Below are positions 1 through 8,825 of a stretch of 64,000 bases of DNA, one piece after another. Source of the DNA: a virus; the IMG/VR virus record IMGVR_UViG_3300035034_001216, positions 1-64,000 of that record; one strand, given 5' to 3'. Positions within the stretch are counted from its first letter, which is position 1. Each line of letters starts with the position of its first letter. The notes beneath the pieces were generated by a model. That model saw nothing but the letters and a program-made list of their open reading frames with translations. It had not been told where the DNA came from and searched no databases. The position numbers and the translations under genes were made by a program.

Positions 1-2
1 CG

Positions 3-86
3 CTAAATATCATATTCACAACGGGAGCATCAGAATCAGTCGAAAATCCCGAGGTGACTTTAACCTGTAAATACACCGCCTCATGA
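3..86 (+). CDS. C-terminal end of an unidentified protein (5' partial)
   Basis: An open frame enters from the left edge and encodes about 27 residues ending in CKYTAS before a TGA stop. The stop overlaps the ATG of the next gene in an ATGA arrangement, which is the tight packing seen throughout this block and supports a real gene end. The fragment is too short to assign. Its position before surface-degrading enzymes and lysis genes would suit a tail fibre or other virion protein, but that is only positional inference. Confidence 0.5.
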   Translation, partial: LNIIFTTGASESVENPEVTLTCKYTAS

Positions 87-1075
87 TAGTCCTACCAGCG
101 CCATCTACCCCACCAGCTTTTCTCACATCCACTCAGACATTCTTTGGCAATGTAAAATTTTATCAGGATGTAAATCGTGACTATTTTCTCGATTACTATG
201 TTCCGCAAGGTACAAGACCTGTAGGAGGATGGCCATGTGTTATTGCTATTCATGGTGGATCATTTATTAATGGCGACAAAGACTTTATCAATTCTGCTGT
301 GTACGACGATATTTTCAATTCGCTTCTAGATGATGGGATAGCAGTTATCTCAATTCAATACAAATTATTAGATGCGGTTTATGACGCAATAGGTATTCCA
401 AAATGTATTAGCAGTGCTTTTAAAAACATATTGCAAATTAAATCTAATGCGTCAATTTTTGAAATTGATAAAACAAAAATGGCATATTTTGGTGTATCTG
501 CGGGAGGGTATATTTCTCAGCTTTTATCCATGAAAGAATTTGCGAACAAAGGAGCAAGTAAAGGACTTTTTACTGAAAGTAATCTACCAGTGTGTACAAT
601 GAGCTATCTTCCTAATGTGACACTAGATGTTTTTGAACAACAAGCGTTAGGATTGTGGGCTAATGGAGTAACAATAAATGATCTTTTAAATGCAAATGCA
701 ACATTTAAAGCTAACTGCAAAAGATGGTTCAGCATAATGGGTGATGTGGACACGGTGGAAGATTTGAATAATACAAAATCTCGACGTATTATGAATCAGA
801 TCAGTATGCTTTCACGAAGATTATATCTTCCTTCTAATAAACCCTTGTACTTGATTCACGACAAAGAGTACATTAAAGGAGATGGAAGCGACATTGAAAA
901 GTTGGTTCACCCTGCATACGCACTTGAAGAAATAAAAACTCGGTATGATTCAAATGGAGTAGAATGTTGGGTTTTTGGTGTAAATGCTCTAGCCGCAAAT
1001 GATAATCCAGTCCCTAGTACTCCTGGTATATCAATGCCCGATGCTTGGATGAAGGATAAATTAAACGTAACTTAA
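83..1075 (+). CDS. Alpha/beta-hydrolase esterase-like protein
   Basis: The 330-residue product has the layout of the carboxylesterase/lipase branch of the alpha/beta-hydrolase fold. An HGG oxyanion-hole motif lies at residues 57-59 and the nucleophile elbow GVSAGG at 137-142, with Ser139 as likely nucleophile. A C-terminal His near residue 275 (VHPAY) could complete the triad, but I cannot place the acid residue with certainty. No signal peptide or membrane segment is visible. It is followed by a glycosidase-like and a protease-like gene, so one inference is that it is a virion-associated deacetylase or esterase trimming host surface polysaccharide. A host-derived metabolic esterase is the alternative. 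The fold is fairly secure; the substrate is unknown. Confidence 0.7.
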   Translation: MIVLPAPSTPPAFLTSTQTFFGNVKFYQDVNRDYFLDYYVPQGTRPVGGWPCVIAIHGGSFINGDKDFINSAVYDDIFNSLLDDGIAVISIQYKLLDAVYDAIGIPKCISSAFKNILQIKSNASIFEIDKTKMAYFGVSAGGYISQLLSMKEFANKGASKGLFTESNLPVCTMSYLPNVTLDVFEQQALGLWANGVTINDLLNANATFKANCKRWFSIMGDVDTVEDLNNTKSRRIMNQISMLSRRLYLPSNKPLYLIHDKEYIKGDGSDIEKLVHPAYALEEIKTRYDSNGVECWVFGVNALAANDNPVPSTPGISMPDAWMKDKLNVT

Positions 1076-1089
1076 AAACAAAAAAAAGT

Positions 1090-2283
1090 ATGTTAATATT
1101 AAATAGTAGAATTTTTCAATTTAATGCGTCTGTAATTACAGAGTTACCAGCGATCTTTACTCATATACGTGGGTATGCTGCTGACTTTAATAGTGAATTA
1201 CCAGATGGTATGTATAACAGAGTATCAGAAACTGTATGGAAAGAGTGGGCTGACTTTGTAATAGCTAATGATCTTAAGGTTGTATGGACATTGTATATGA
1301 CAATAGACCGTACACTTGATGATGAAATAGCATTTGTACAAGATCTTGTAGATTATGGTGTAGAGATTTCACACTTCCAGTATGGTGGTGAGTTTTGGCT
1401 TGCTAAATATGCATTAGGAGATCTTAGTAAAAAAGGAGTTGTAGAGCAGGTAACTATTCAAACATATTTAGATATGTTAGACGAATGGATTCCAGCTGTA
1501 GAAGCTGCTTTTCCTGATGTTAAAACAATGCTATTAGGATGCTCACATGAATATACAGAAAGTGAAGTAACTCAAATAACAAATAAGTGGGAAAGTGATA
1601 ATAGAGAATTATCTTCAATTAAAAAGGCGGCATTTTATAGACCTATTTTTAATTACGAAGTGCTAAAATATATCAATGATAATACTTTAGATGCTGGTAT
1701 AACTGTACATTATTATGCTGGAGCTAAACCTGATGAACAACCTGCTAACGGCGAGGATGCAATTTTTGAAGGTATTAATTGGAATCCTTTTATAGACCAG
1801 TTTAGAAAGGCAGTTCCTAATATAGATGTTATAGTTCCCGAGTCTGGATGGTATAGGTCTGATAATAGTACACTCCAATTTGATAAAATGGGAGAGTTCT
1901 ATGAAGCTGGTGCTGAAGCTATTGGTGATAATGGTATAATGGGATTACATATACTACAAGCTAATGGTGGAATTCTAGGATGGTATACTCTTAACGGTAT
2001 AACTAATGTTGGTGAATACTTTTTAGATTACTTTATAGAGAATGTAGCACCACCAGAGCTCGGTGAAGAGGCTGTGTTAGTTAGTTTTTGGGAAAATGTA
2101 TATCCCGGATTTCTTGCTAATTTAAACTTTTCATATGGAACAACTTATTCACAAGGGTTATGGTTTTCAGATGGGTCGTTTCATTTTAATACTGCAAGAC
2201 AGCTAAGAAAACTACAAGGGTACAGAGTTGTGAACGAAGATTTAGGTAAACCAAAAAGTTACTTTTTAAATAAAATAAGCTAA
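1090..2283 (+). CDS. Putative TIM-barrel glycoside hydrolase-like protein
   Basis: The 397-residue protein has repeated beta-strand/alpha-helix units suggesting a TIM barrel. Two glutamates sit where clan GH-A glycosidases keep their catalytic pair: YGGEFW with Glu101 after an early strand (acid/base position) and VPESGW with Glu251 after a later strand (nucleophile position). Many Trp, Tyr and Asp residues near strand ends fit a sugar-binding cleft. I cannot name a GH family. There is no signal peptide, so if it acts outside the cell it would do so as part of the particle. It lies directly between the esterase-like gene and the secreted protease, with gaps of 14 bases and 1 base, suggesting one expression unit. 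The residues after about 320 may be a separate beta-rich domain. Confidence 0.55.
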   Translation: MLILNSRIFQFNASVITELPAIFTHIRGYAADFNSELPDGMYNRVSETVWKEWADFVIANDLKVVWTLYMTIDRTLDDEIAFVQDLVDYGVEISHFQYGGEFWLAKYALGDLSKKGVVEQVTIQTYLDMLDEWIPAVEAAFPDVKTMLLGCSHEYTESEVTQITNKWESDNRELSSIKKAAFYRPIFNYEVLKYINDNTLDAGITVHYYAGAKPDEQPANGEDAIFEGINWNPFIDQFRKAVPNIDVIVPESGWYRSDNSTLQFDKMGEFYEAGAEAIGDNGIMGLHILQANGGILGWYTLNGITNVGEYFLDYFIENVAPPELGEEAVLVSFWENVYPGFLANLNFSYGTTYSQGLWFSDGSFHFNTARQLRKLQGYRVVNEDLGKPKSYFLNKIS

Positions 2284-2284
2284 T

Positions 2285-4120
2285 ATGAAAAAATTAATCT
2301 CCTTAATACTAATACTAGTACTAGTAGCCATAACGTATGTAATACATGCGGATTACTCTCATGAGGATATAGCTCCTACTTGTGCGCAAGATAATGTTAA
2401 TACTAAAGAACAAATAGAATTAACTAATAAATCTATAGAAGGAAAGACATTTAACGATACTTTACAAGTGCTAAAGATACCAATGGTCTTTCATGTATAC
2501 TACTACACACAATATAATCAAGATGGTGATTCTATAGGATTAGATGGTGATGTGTCAATATACCAAATACATAGTGCTATTCATGAGCTTAACCAAACTT
2601 ATGATGGTACTTATGGTACTAAAGAAACGGGCGTTGATTGGAATATAGAATTCTACTTAATGAATATGTTTGAAGGTGAAAGGTTTGATGGTATAATTTA
2701 TCATAACATAGATACCGTTCCTTGGTTAACTGCTTCTGAAAGAGAAGAGTTTAGAACTCAAGGGGCATCTGCATCTACTTCTTCTGGATTAAGCTATGTT
2801 CAATTTGCTCCTGACACGCGCATAAATGATGAAGAAATTTTAAATTATCACATTGTCACAGAGTTTGACAATAACAACGGTGGTGGTGGAGTACAAGGTT
2901 ATGCCTATATAGGAAATAACGGTATTGTACAAGTAGATAACGCTACAGGAACATATCGTATAGGAGCTTATGATTTAGATAATAATGAAGAATTATCATC
3001 TAATGAAACAGCATTACGATTTCTTAAAACATATACTAATAAGAATGCTACTACAAGTCATGAGGTAGGTCACAATATAGGATTGTTTCATACATTTCAA
3101 AGTACAAATGATTGTGATGAAGGTAGTTGTAATATACAAGGAGACCGAGTATGTGATACTCCTCCTACTGTAATAGAACAATCATGTAGTAATTTCACAT
3201 GTCCTGATGCTCCTAATGATAATTATATGGGCTATACTTCAGAAAACTGTAAAACAAAATTTACAGCTGGACAAAGAGATAGAGGTAGACTTGTATTAGC
3301 ACAGGGTAGTAGGTCTGGTTATGATGAGCATTTTGACGAGTACTATGAAGATAGGCTTACAGATATAGTATTAGATATTAATTTACCTGCCACTCAATGT
3401 GAAAATGGTAATGATGTAAATATTAAAATTCGTAATGTAGGTGATGAAACTCTTGCTAATGTAAAACTTATATATGGCAGTAGTTATGAAGAAGCAGACA
3501 CTATTGATTTAATAATGTCTGTACTCCCATTTACATATGCTAACTTTGTACTTCCTAATCAAGGAGTATCTAAAAAGAACTTCGGAGTTCAGGTTATTGA
3601 GATTAACAATATAGAGGTTGATCTTGCAGCTCAAATTGAACAGGCACCCATAGGATCAATTACAATAGGTATAGAGACAACTTTAGACGTGCTAGGAGGT
3701 CAGAACTACTGGGAACTAATTAGACTGTCAGATGATAGCTTAATAGCAACCGCAGGACCATTCCCTAATTTCCAATCAGGAACTACAGTGATAAGTGAAT
3801 TTTGTATTAATCCCGCATGTTATAAGTTTGTCTTTTACGATATAGTTGGTAATGGATTTCAAAGCAACGGTTCTGGAATACCAGCTGGTGTAAAAATTAT
3901 TAAAGACGGAGTTGAATATGCAAGTCTTCCTGTTGATTTTCTAGATGAATGGGAGATAAGCAATTGTCCTAATCAATTAGTGTTTGAAACTAAAGATGAA
4001 ATAGTCGAGTACTACAATATGGATGGTGTAAAATTAAATGAAAAACCATTAGGAATTACGCATATTATTTTGTATCCTAGAACAGGCTTCTCTTATAAAG
4101 AGTTAAGAAAACCAAATTAA
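2285..4120 (+). CDS. Secreted M43 (pappalysin/cytophagalysin-type) zinc metalloprotease
   Basis: The 611-residue product starts with a clear signal peptide: MKK followed by a hydrophobic run to about residue 20. At about residues 259-269 it has HEVGHNIGLFH, the extended HExxHxxGxxH zinc site of metzincins. A Met-turn (NYMGY) follows at about 313, and a set of cysteines flanks it, matching family M43. The C-terminal third looks like Bacteroidota secreted-protein modules: a CARDB-like region, a domain with CYKFVFYDIVGNGF, and a final YYNMDGVKL segment resembling sorting-type tails. Such proteins are normally host enzymes, so this may be a captured gene. Its role in the phage could be degradation of host envelope or matrix proteins at exit. 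The protease assignment is strong; the role is inference. Confidence 0.85.
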   Translation: MKKLISLILILVLVAITYVIHADYSHEDIAPTCAQDNVNTKEQIELTNKSIEGKTFNDTLQVLKIPMVFHVYYYTQYNQDGDSIGLDGDVSIYQIHSAIHELNQTYDGTYGTKETGVDWNIEFYLMNMFEGERFDGIIYHNIDTVPWLTASEREEFRTQGASASTSSGLSYVQFAPDTRINDEEILNYHIVTEFDNNNGGGGVQGYAYIGNNGIVQVDNATGTYRIGAYDLDNNEELSSNETALRFLKTYTNKNATTSHEVGHNIGLFHTFQSTNDCDEGSCNIQGDRVCDTPPTVIEQSCSNFTCPDAPNDNYMGYTSENCKTKFTAGQRDRGRLVLAQGSRSGYDEHFDEYYEDRLTDIVLDINLPATQCENGNDVNIKIRNVGDETLANVKLIYGSSYEEADTIDLIMSVLPFTYANFVLPNQGVSKKNFGVQVIEINNIEVDLAAQIEQAPIGSITIGIETTLDVLGGQNYWELIRLSDDSLIATAGPFPNFQSGTTVISEFCINPACYKFVFYDIVGNGFQSNGSGIPAGVKIIKDGVEYASLPVDFLDEWEISNCPNQLVFETKDEIVEYYNMDGVKLNEKPLGITHIILYPRTGFSYKELRKPN

Positions 4121-4121
4121 T

Positions 4122-4466
4122 ATGATTAGTGAAGAACTAAGATATAAAAAAGCTAAGGCTTACGAAAGTAAGAGATTCATACTAACAGGGATAGGAATGT
4201 TCCTGTTAGTATTAGCTTCTTTATTCCCAATGAATGTTATATATAAAGCTGCTGATAAAGATCAGTTTGATATGACAGCTGCGTGGACAGCTTGGGGAAG
4301 TGTAGTATCTTCATTAGTATTAATAATAGGTAATTACGTAATTAAGGAAAGTAATAAGCCTTCACTTATAGGTTTTGGTGGAATGGGAATTAACATACCG
4401 AAGCCTAAATATAAAGAACTCAAAAATCATGAGGACGAATCTGACCCAGAAGACATGCCTTTTTAA
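4122..4466 (+). CDS. Two-transmembrane holin-like membrane protein
   Basis: The 114-residue product has a charged N-terminus, two hydrophobic segments (about residues 20-42 and 57-75) and a polar, acidic C-terminal tail ending in EDMPF. It sits between the secreted protease and a second small membrane protein and is three genes from the spanin-like pair, with the amidase next but one. That context fits a class II-type holin, which would permeabilise the inner membrane at lysis. No sequence motif proves holin activity, because holins are defined by topology and context. An unrelated small membrane protein remains possible. Confidence 0.5.
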   Translation: MISEELRYKKAKAYESKRFILTGIGMFLLVLASLFPMNVIYKAADKDQFDMTAAWTAWGSVVSSLVLIIGNYVIKESNKPSLIGFGGMGINIPKPKYKELKNHEDESDPEDMPF

Positions 4467-4477
4467 TAACGAATTAT

Positions 4478-4804
4478 ATGAAACTACTTACAACATTATC
4501 ATTTTTAGCACCTTTAGATGCTAGTGGAATAATTGCTGCACTAGTGATGATAGGAGCTATGATTGGTTTATATATTAAACAAGTTAAAGATATAGCTGAA
4601 ATAAAACTTACAATGAAACATGATAAGAATGAAACCGATAAAGAACTCGCTTTACTAAAGCTCCAAATAGAATCACAAGGTAAAAAGGATGAAGAAATAA
4701 TTGGTATTCTTTCTGATATAAAAACTACAATTGCTGTGTCAGACGAAAGAATGGCTAACTATCTTTCAAGAGAAGATAAAAGACAGGGTCAAATTAATAA
4801 CTAA
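4478..4804 (+). CDS. Single-transmembrane coiled-coil protein, possible lysis accessory
   Basis: The 108-residue product has one hydrophobic segment near the N-terminus (about residues 14-36) followed by a highly charged helix with heptad-like spacing (EIKLTMKHDKNETDKELALL). Its stop codon overlaps the start of the amidase (TAATG). This topology resembles phage proteins such as XhlA-like accessory factors or some class III holins, but I see no defining motif. Placement directly before the endolysin makes a lysis role the best guess. Confidence 0.45.
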   Translation: MKLLTTLSFLAPLDASGIIAALVMIGAMIGLYIKQVKDIAEIKLTMKHDKNETDKELALLKLQIESQGKKDEEIIGILSDIKTTIAVSDERMANYLSREDKRQGQINN

Positions 4805-5280
4805 TGAATATTAAATACGGTAGGCAAATAGATAATATTATCATACATTGTACAGCAAGTACACAACAAGCTACCGTGCAACAAATATTAGATTACTGGT
4901 ATAACGATTTAGAATGGAGACATCCCGGTTATCATTACATAATCGAACCTAATGGTAATACTACTGTATTAGCAGAACTTAACCAAGTCACTAACGGTGT
5001 TAAAGGTTATAACTGGAACTCAGTACACATATCATATATAGGCGGTAAAGGTGGTATAGATAATAGAACAGATGCTCAAAAGATTAAGATGGAGAGTATA
5101 GTAAAGAATTTAATTACAACTAATTACTTAGGTCCCGAAGTGCGCATCGCAGGTCACAGGGATTATTCACCCGACAAGAACGGTGATGGCATAGTTTCTC
5201 CTAATGAATGGTTGAAGCTATGCCCATCGTTTTCTGTATCACAATGGTTACAAGAAATAAATCTACCACAGTATGCCTGA
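4804..5280 (+). CDS. Endolysin: N-acetylmuramoyl-L-alanine amidase (Amidase_2 family)
   Basis: The 158-residue protein is a single-domain peptidoglycan amidase that should cleave the bond between N-acetylmuramic acid and L-alanine. Zinc ligands typical of the T7-lysozyme/PGRP fold are visible: His15 in IIIHCTAS, His118 in AGHRDYS and Cys140 in KLCPSF. HPGYHY at 40-45 fits the substrate groove. Between the second and third ligands is a DKNGDGI loop that looks like a calcium-type insertion; I recall the same feature in amidases of Bacteroidota phages. There is no signal peptide, so release would depend on a holin, and candidate holins lie immediately upstream. Family assignment is firm. Confidence 0.93.
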   Translation: MNIKYGRQIDNIIIHCTASTQQATVQQILDYWYNDLEWRHPGYHYIIEPNGNTTVLAELNQVTNGVKGYNWNSVHISYIGGKGGIDNRTDAQKIKMESIVKNLITTNYLGPEVRIAGHRDYSPDKNGDGIVSPNEWLKLCPSFSVSQWLQEINLPQYA

Positions 5281-6199
5281 TCCTATACAAAAACCAAAAC
5301 CATTTATTACTAATGATCCTAATCATGTAAGATTTCAACAATATAGTGATAGTTTAAATTTATATAATAGTCATAAATATTTATTACAAGATCTTTCGAA
5401 TGCGCATAATGTACAAACCGGAATAGGAGAATATAAAACAATTACTAATAGTTTTAATAGTAGTTTAAATTTTGATGATTTATTAAGTAGATCTAAAACT
5501 AGACCTAATAGTGGGTATGAGATTGATAAAGTATCAAACGAGCGATATAATCAAGGAACTAATCAAACATCTTTACATTCAATTAATGATTTTTTTCCAA
5601 GTGTAGTAAATGAACTTGTAGGTAGTCAATTATATTCTAATGAAATAAAACCACAAGGAGTACAATTTTTTGAAAGTGATATGAATTCAAATGTTGATAA
5701 AGCTAGTACACCTACAATTTTTAAATGGGATAAAAATAATGATGATTTTGTACCATTAAAAGATAATTTAAGTTTTTTACAAAAAATGAATGTAAGTCCT
5801 ATTGGAGATGTAAGAGGTGTTGCTGATTATTCTAATGTTGAACCACAGCAAGAAGTTATTTATAAACCCGATGATGTGGAAGAAGTAGGTAATAACTTAG
5901 CAAAAAATGATAAACCTGTTAGAGGTAAGCAAATGAATAGGATGCCTGTATTAAGCGGATTATTACATAGTGGTACATTAGATAAAGATTTAGCAGATGT
6001 AGTAATGAATCCTTTATTTAATAAAAGAAAAACACAAACAATGTATGCTACAGACCCTCAAGGAACAAAAGGTCAATATCCAATAGGGGAAAGAGTTTAT
6101 AGAGATGGTCAGTGGAAAGATAGACCTTGGTCAAAAGAAGATCAAAAAATATCAATGCAATTATTACGAAAAAATTATATACCCAAAATTAGTTTATAA
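5273..6199 (+). CDS. Unknown Asn/Ser-rich protein within the lysis module
   Basis: The 308-residue product overlaps the end of the amidase gene by 8 bases and the start of the spanin-like gene by 1 base. It is rich in Asn, Ser, Lys and Tyr, has no signal peptide or transmembrane segment, and no enzyme motif I recognise. The C-terminal third is basic and contains MPVLSGLLHSG and a Pro/Trp-containing tail. It could be a soluble virion or chaperone-like protein. Packing between two lysis genes shows it is transcribed with them but does not prove a lysis function. Confidence 0.6.
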   Translation: MPDPIQKPKPFITNDPNHVRFQQYSDSLNLYNSHKYLLQDLSNAHNVQTGIGEYKTITNSFNSSLNFDDLLSRSKTRPNSGYEIDKVSNERYNQGTNQTSLHSINDFFPSVVNELVGSQLYSNEIKPQGVQFFESDMNSNVDKASTPTIFKWDKNNDDFVPLKDNLSFLQKMNVSPIGDVRGVADYSNVEPQQEVIYKPDDVEEVGNNLAKNDKPVRGKQMNRMPVLSGLLHSGTLDKDLADVVMNPLFNKRKTQTMYATDPQGTKGQYPIGERVYRDGQWKDRPWSKEDQKISMQLLRKNYIPKISL

Positions 6200-6528
6200 T
6201 GAATAGAATATTATACGGAGTACTGATAGCAGTAATAGCTGCTTTAGCATGGAAAGTATATACAGATGAATCAAGGTATGAGGAAGATATTAAAAGGCTT
6301 GATGAGAGTTTAAATAGATCTAGAGTTCTTGTTGACTCATTAAGACAAAGAGATATCAGGCATACTGAAAAGATTAATGAGCTTACTATTATTTATAACG
6401 AACAACCTACGGATGAAATTATTAAAAAGAAATATGAAATCGTTATTAGTGACATTGACAATTCTGATTGGAATGAGCTTGACAGCATTCTCACAGCCGA
6501 AGGAATCATCCAGACTAGTAGTGATTGA
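6199..6528 (+). CDS. Inner-membrane spanin-like (Rz-like) protein
   Basis: The 109-residue protein has an N-terminal membrane anchor (about residues 4-20, YGVLIAVIAALAWKVY) followed by a long charged helix with coiled-coil character. That is the topology of Rz-type i-spanins, which span the periplasm and help fuse the membranes of Gram-negative hosts. Its last third is overlapped in another frame by the start of the next gene, as in classical nested Rz/Rz1 pairs. It lies downstream of the endolysin, as expected. The sequence itself is not diagnostic; topology, nesting and position are the evidence. Confidence 0.6.
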   Translation: MNRILYGVLIAVIAALAWKVYTDESRYEEDIKRLDESLNRSRVLVDSLRQRDIRHTEKINELTIIYNEQPTDEIIKKKYEIVISDIDNSDWNELDSILTAEGIIQTSSD

Positions 6529-6880
6529 TGGTGATACTTTAATGACATTCACTAAGGTAGAAGTTAGAGGTATTGCTAAAAAGGTTATAGAGGCTAAGCA
6601 ACTTAAAGAAAGAGTTACTAGCTGTATTGATAGAGAACGAATACTACTAAATATTAATGCAGAGCAAGAATTAAGATATCGAAACCTAAAGTTTGAATTG
6701 GTAGAGCAAGAATCACAAATTAAGATATGGGAAGATAAGTTCTTTTTAGCTGCTGATGAAATATTAGATGTTGCTGAGAAAGGAGATCAAAGAGCAAAGA
6801 AAAAGTTCTGGGATGGAGTACTGATAGGAGGAGGAATCACAATTGTAGGAATGGCTGGTATATTAATACTTGCCAATTAA
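6434..6880 (+). CDS. Exported coiled-coil protein with C-terminal membrane segment, nested in the Rz-like gene
   Basis: Read from ATG 6434 (alternative ATG at 6413, giving a more basic N-terminus), the 148-residue product begins with a signal-peptide-like sequence, MKSLLVTLTILIGMSLTAFS. A charged helical region follows, and a hydrophobic segment at about residues 127-145 ends the protein. It starts inside the upstream spanin-like gene in a different frame. Position suggests an outer-membrane spanin partner, but the lipobox cysteine expected of Rz1-type or unimolecular spanins is missing: the processing site reads AFSQ. It might be a variant spanin or a holin/antiholin-like factor. I chose 6434 because of the A-rich stretch just upstream; this is not decisive. 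Confidence 0.6.
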   Translation: MKSLLVTLTILIGMSLTAFSQPKESSRLVVIDGDTLMTFTKVEVRGIAKKVIEAKQLKERVTSCIDRERILLNINAEQELRYRNLKFELVEQESQIKIWEDKFFLAADEILDVAEKGDQRAKKKFWDGVLIGGGITIVGMAGILILAN

Positions 6881-6934
6881 TTTGCTTAAATAAATAATTT
6901 TCATTATATTAGTAAACATTTATAATTTTTAAAG

Positions 6935-8131
6935 ATGACTATAAGTAATATAAAAAGTTATTTAAAAGAAAGAACTGGATATCTTAAGAAAGGAGCTTCT
7001 GCTCTTAAAGACATTCTAGAAGCACAAGGGTTCGAGGTAACAGAAGATGACTGTTCAATAGCTCTTACTGAAACTCGACAGGAGTTTAAAGATGCATCAG
7101 TAGCTGAGACTACTACAAACTATTACCAAGTGTCGGGAGAAGACCAGAAACACATGCCTTCTTTTGATCTTAACGAATACAAGCCTTTAAAGATATGGGG
7201 TAAAGCTGGAAACTGGTCAGCGTCTTATGAACTTAAGAGTGATGATGAAGACGAAGAGCTAAAGAAATTTACAACAGAAACGATTGCCAAGCTTAAAGAT
7301 TACGTAGACAATAGACCTAAACCTAAAAAAGCAGAAGCTGAAGGAAAGGAAATAGGACATGTTGTTATTACAGATCTACACATTGGTGCGCAAGTTGGAA
7401 AACTTGTTAATGATACTGAGAACTACTCAATCGAAAAAGTAGTAGAATACTTGGACGAAGTTGCTAAACAAATAAATGACGAAAACTATGGTGAAGTACA
7501 TATTTCTATACTGGGAGATTTAATAGAATCATTTACTGGGACTAATCACCCTGCAACATGGAAAGAACTTTCTAATGTTGGTTATGGCTCTAATGTTTTA
7601 ATTATAGCCTACGAGATTCTAAACGCATTTCTATCATCTATCAACAATCTAAACACTGTTTATATGGTAGGTGGTAATCATGATAGGATTACACAAAAGA
7701 ATAATGAAGATCCTGAGTTAGGGGTTGCACATACTATTGCTCACTTCTTAAATTCTAAGCTAGATGCAAATGTATTTTATAATCATATGATACTCTCAGC
7801 TACAATTGATGGTATTGATTATATACTTACACACGGACATCTTCCTTTGATTAAAAAGAATCCCGAGTACTTAGTATTGAATTACGGAAAGAACAGAGAT
7901 AACTTTACAATGATATTATCAGGACATCTACACAGTAGAGGTAAAGTAGATCAAGTACGAACTAATACATCTACAGTTGTAGCAGACAATAAGAAGTATA
8001 GAGCATTAGTTTGTCCTAGTATATTTACTGGTAACTTCTATTCAGAGTCTATGGGATTCTCATGTTCACCGGGATTTGTAACATTTGAAACTAAAAATGG
8101 AAAACCAAGAGTAATAGATACTACTCTATAA
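6935..8131 (+). CDS. Calcineurin-like metallophosphoesterase (SbcD/Mre11-like motifs)
   Basis: The 398-residue protein carries the full series of calcineurin-like phosphoesterase motifs: DLHIG (Asp147, His149), GDLIES at about 192, GGNHDR at about 246, HGHL at about 300 and SGHLHSRG at about 329. These coordinate two metal ions and hydrolyse phosphoesters, often of DNA. The first 140 residues are separate and contain a segment that could be a helix-turn-helix, suggesting a DNA-binding N-terminus. The gene follows a 54-base AT-rich gap after the lysis module and precedes structural genes. It could be a DNA nuclease or phosphatase used in replication, repair or packaging. The catalytic family is secure; the substrate is not. 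Confidence 0.85.
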   Translation: MTISNIKSYLKERTGYLKKGASALKDILEAQGFEVTEDDCSIALTETRQEFKDASVAETTTNYYQVSGEDQKHMPSFDLNEYKPLKIWGKAGNWSASYELKSDDEDEELKKFTTETIAKLKDYVDNRPKPKKAEAEGKEIGHVVITDLHIGAQVGKLVNDTENYSIEKVVEYLDEVAKQINDENYGEVHISILGDLIESFTGTNHPATWKELSNVGYGSNVLIIAYEILNAFLSSINNLNTVYMVGGNHDRITQKNNEDPELGVAHTIAHFLNSKLDANVFYNHMILSATIDGIDYILTHGHLPLIKKNPEYLVLNYGKNRDNFTMILSGHLHSRGKVDQVRTNTSTVVADNKKYRALVCPSIFTGNFYSESMGFSCSPGFVTFETKNGKPRVIDTTL

Positions 8132-8141
8132 AGATTAAATA

Positions 8142-8825
8142 ATGGATACATTAAATCAGATAGCACAAGATATTTTAGGTATAGTCAAAGCCAAACGGGT
8201 TGATGATTATAATGTATCCGCTGCTCAAGTTAAACGATGGATTAATTATTCACGAGCGCAGTTTATAAAGAATGAATTAAATAAAAAGAGAGCAATCGAC
8301 GAAGACTTTATACAAGATCTTGGTTGTGTGGATTTAGAAAAAGTTCCTGATGCAGAATGTGGACCATCCTGTATTACTTTAAGAACTTGTAAAGAGATTC
8401 CTGCTCCTATAATTACAAACTTAGGTCTGGCAATAACAAGAGTGGGCCCTGTGAAGATTCTTTCACGGGCTTTCTCTTTTGTTCCATATAGACAAGCACA
8501 ATGGTCAGGTAATGGTAGGTTTGCTAACAAGCAAATATTTGCTTACTACTTAAATGGTTATATTTATATTAGAATTACTAAAGATCATACTTTAGCTAAA
8601 GCTCTTAAAGTTATAAACATACGAGGTGTATTCGAAGATCCTGAATCAGTTAATGAGTTTGACGATTGTGGTGGGTCATTATGTTATGATAGCGGTACTA
8701 AATACCCTGTAAAGAAATGGATGATTAACTCTATAATTAATCAAGTGCTTGAAGAAAGATTTGGTATTGTTGAGCGAGCTACATTAGATAATAAAAACGA
8801 TGAGGGAGACACAATGGAAGTATAA
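8142..8825 (+). CDS. Probable ring/head-tail connector protein (crAss-like)
   Basis: The 227-residue protein begins with an adaptor-like helical segment (TLNQIAQDILGIVKAK, then VSAAQVKRWINYSRAQF). A beta-rich middle, a segment reading YYLNGYIYIRI, and a terminal helix follow. Such a helix-beta-helix layout, with an assembly-type YLNGYIYI strand, is common in podoviral adaptor and ring proteins. It stands two genes before a second adaptor-like protein and three before the muzzle protein, matching the crAss-like tail module. The assignment rests on position and general layout, and no single motif proves it. A cysteine pair (ECGPSC) near residue 75 is unusual. Confidence 0.55.
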   Translation: MDTLNQIAQDILGIVKAKRVDDYNVSAAQVKRWINYSRAQFIKNELNKKRAIDEDFIQDLGCVDLEKVPDAECGPSCITLRTCKEIPAPIITNLGLAITRVGPVKILSRAFSFVPYRQAQWSGNGRFANKQIFAYYLNGYIYIRITKDHTLAKALKVINIRGVFEDPESVNEFDDCGGSLCYDSGTKYPVKKWMINSIINQVLEERFGIVERATLDNKNDEGDTMEV

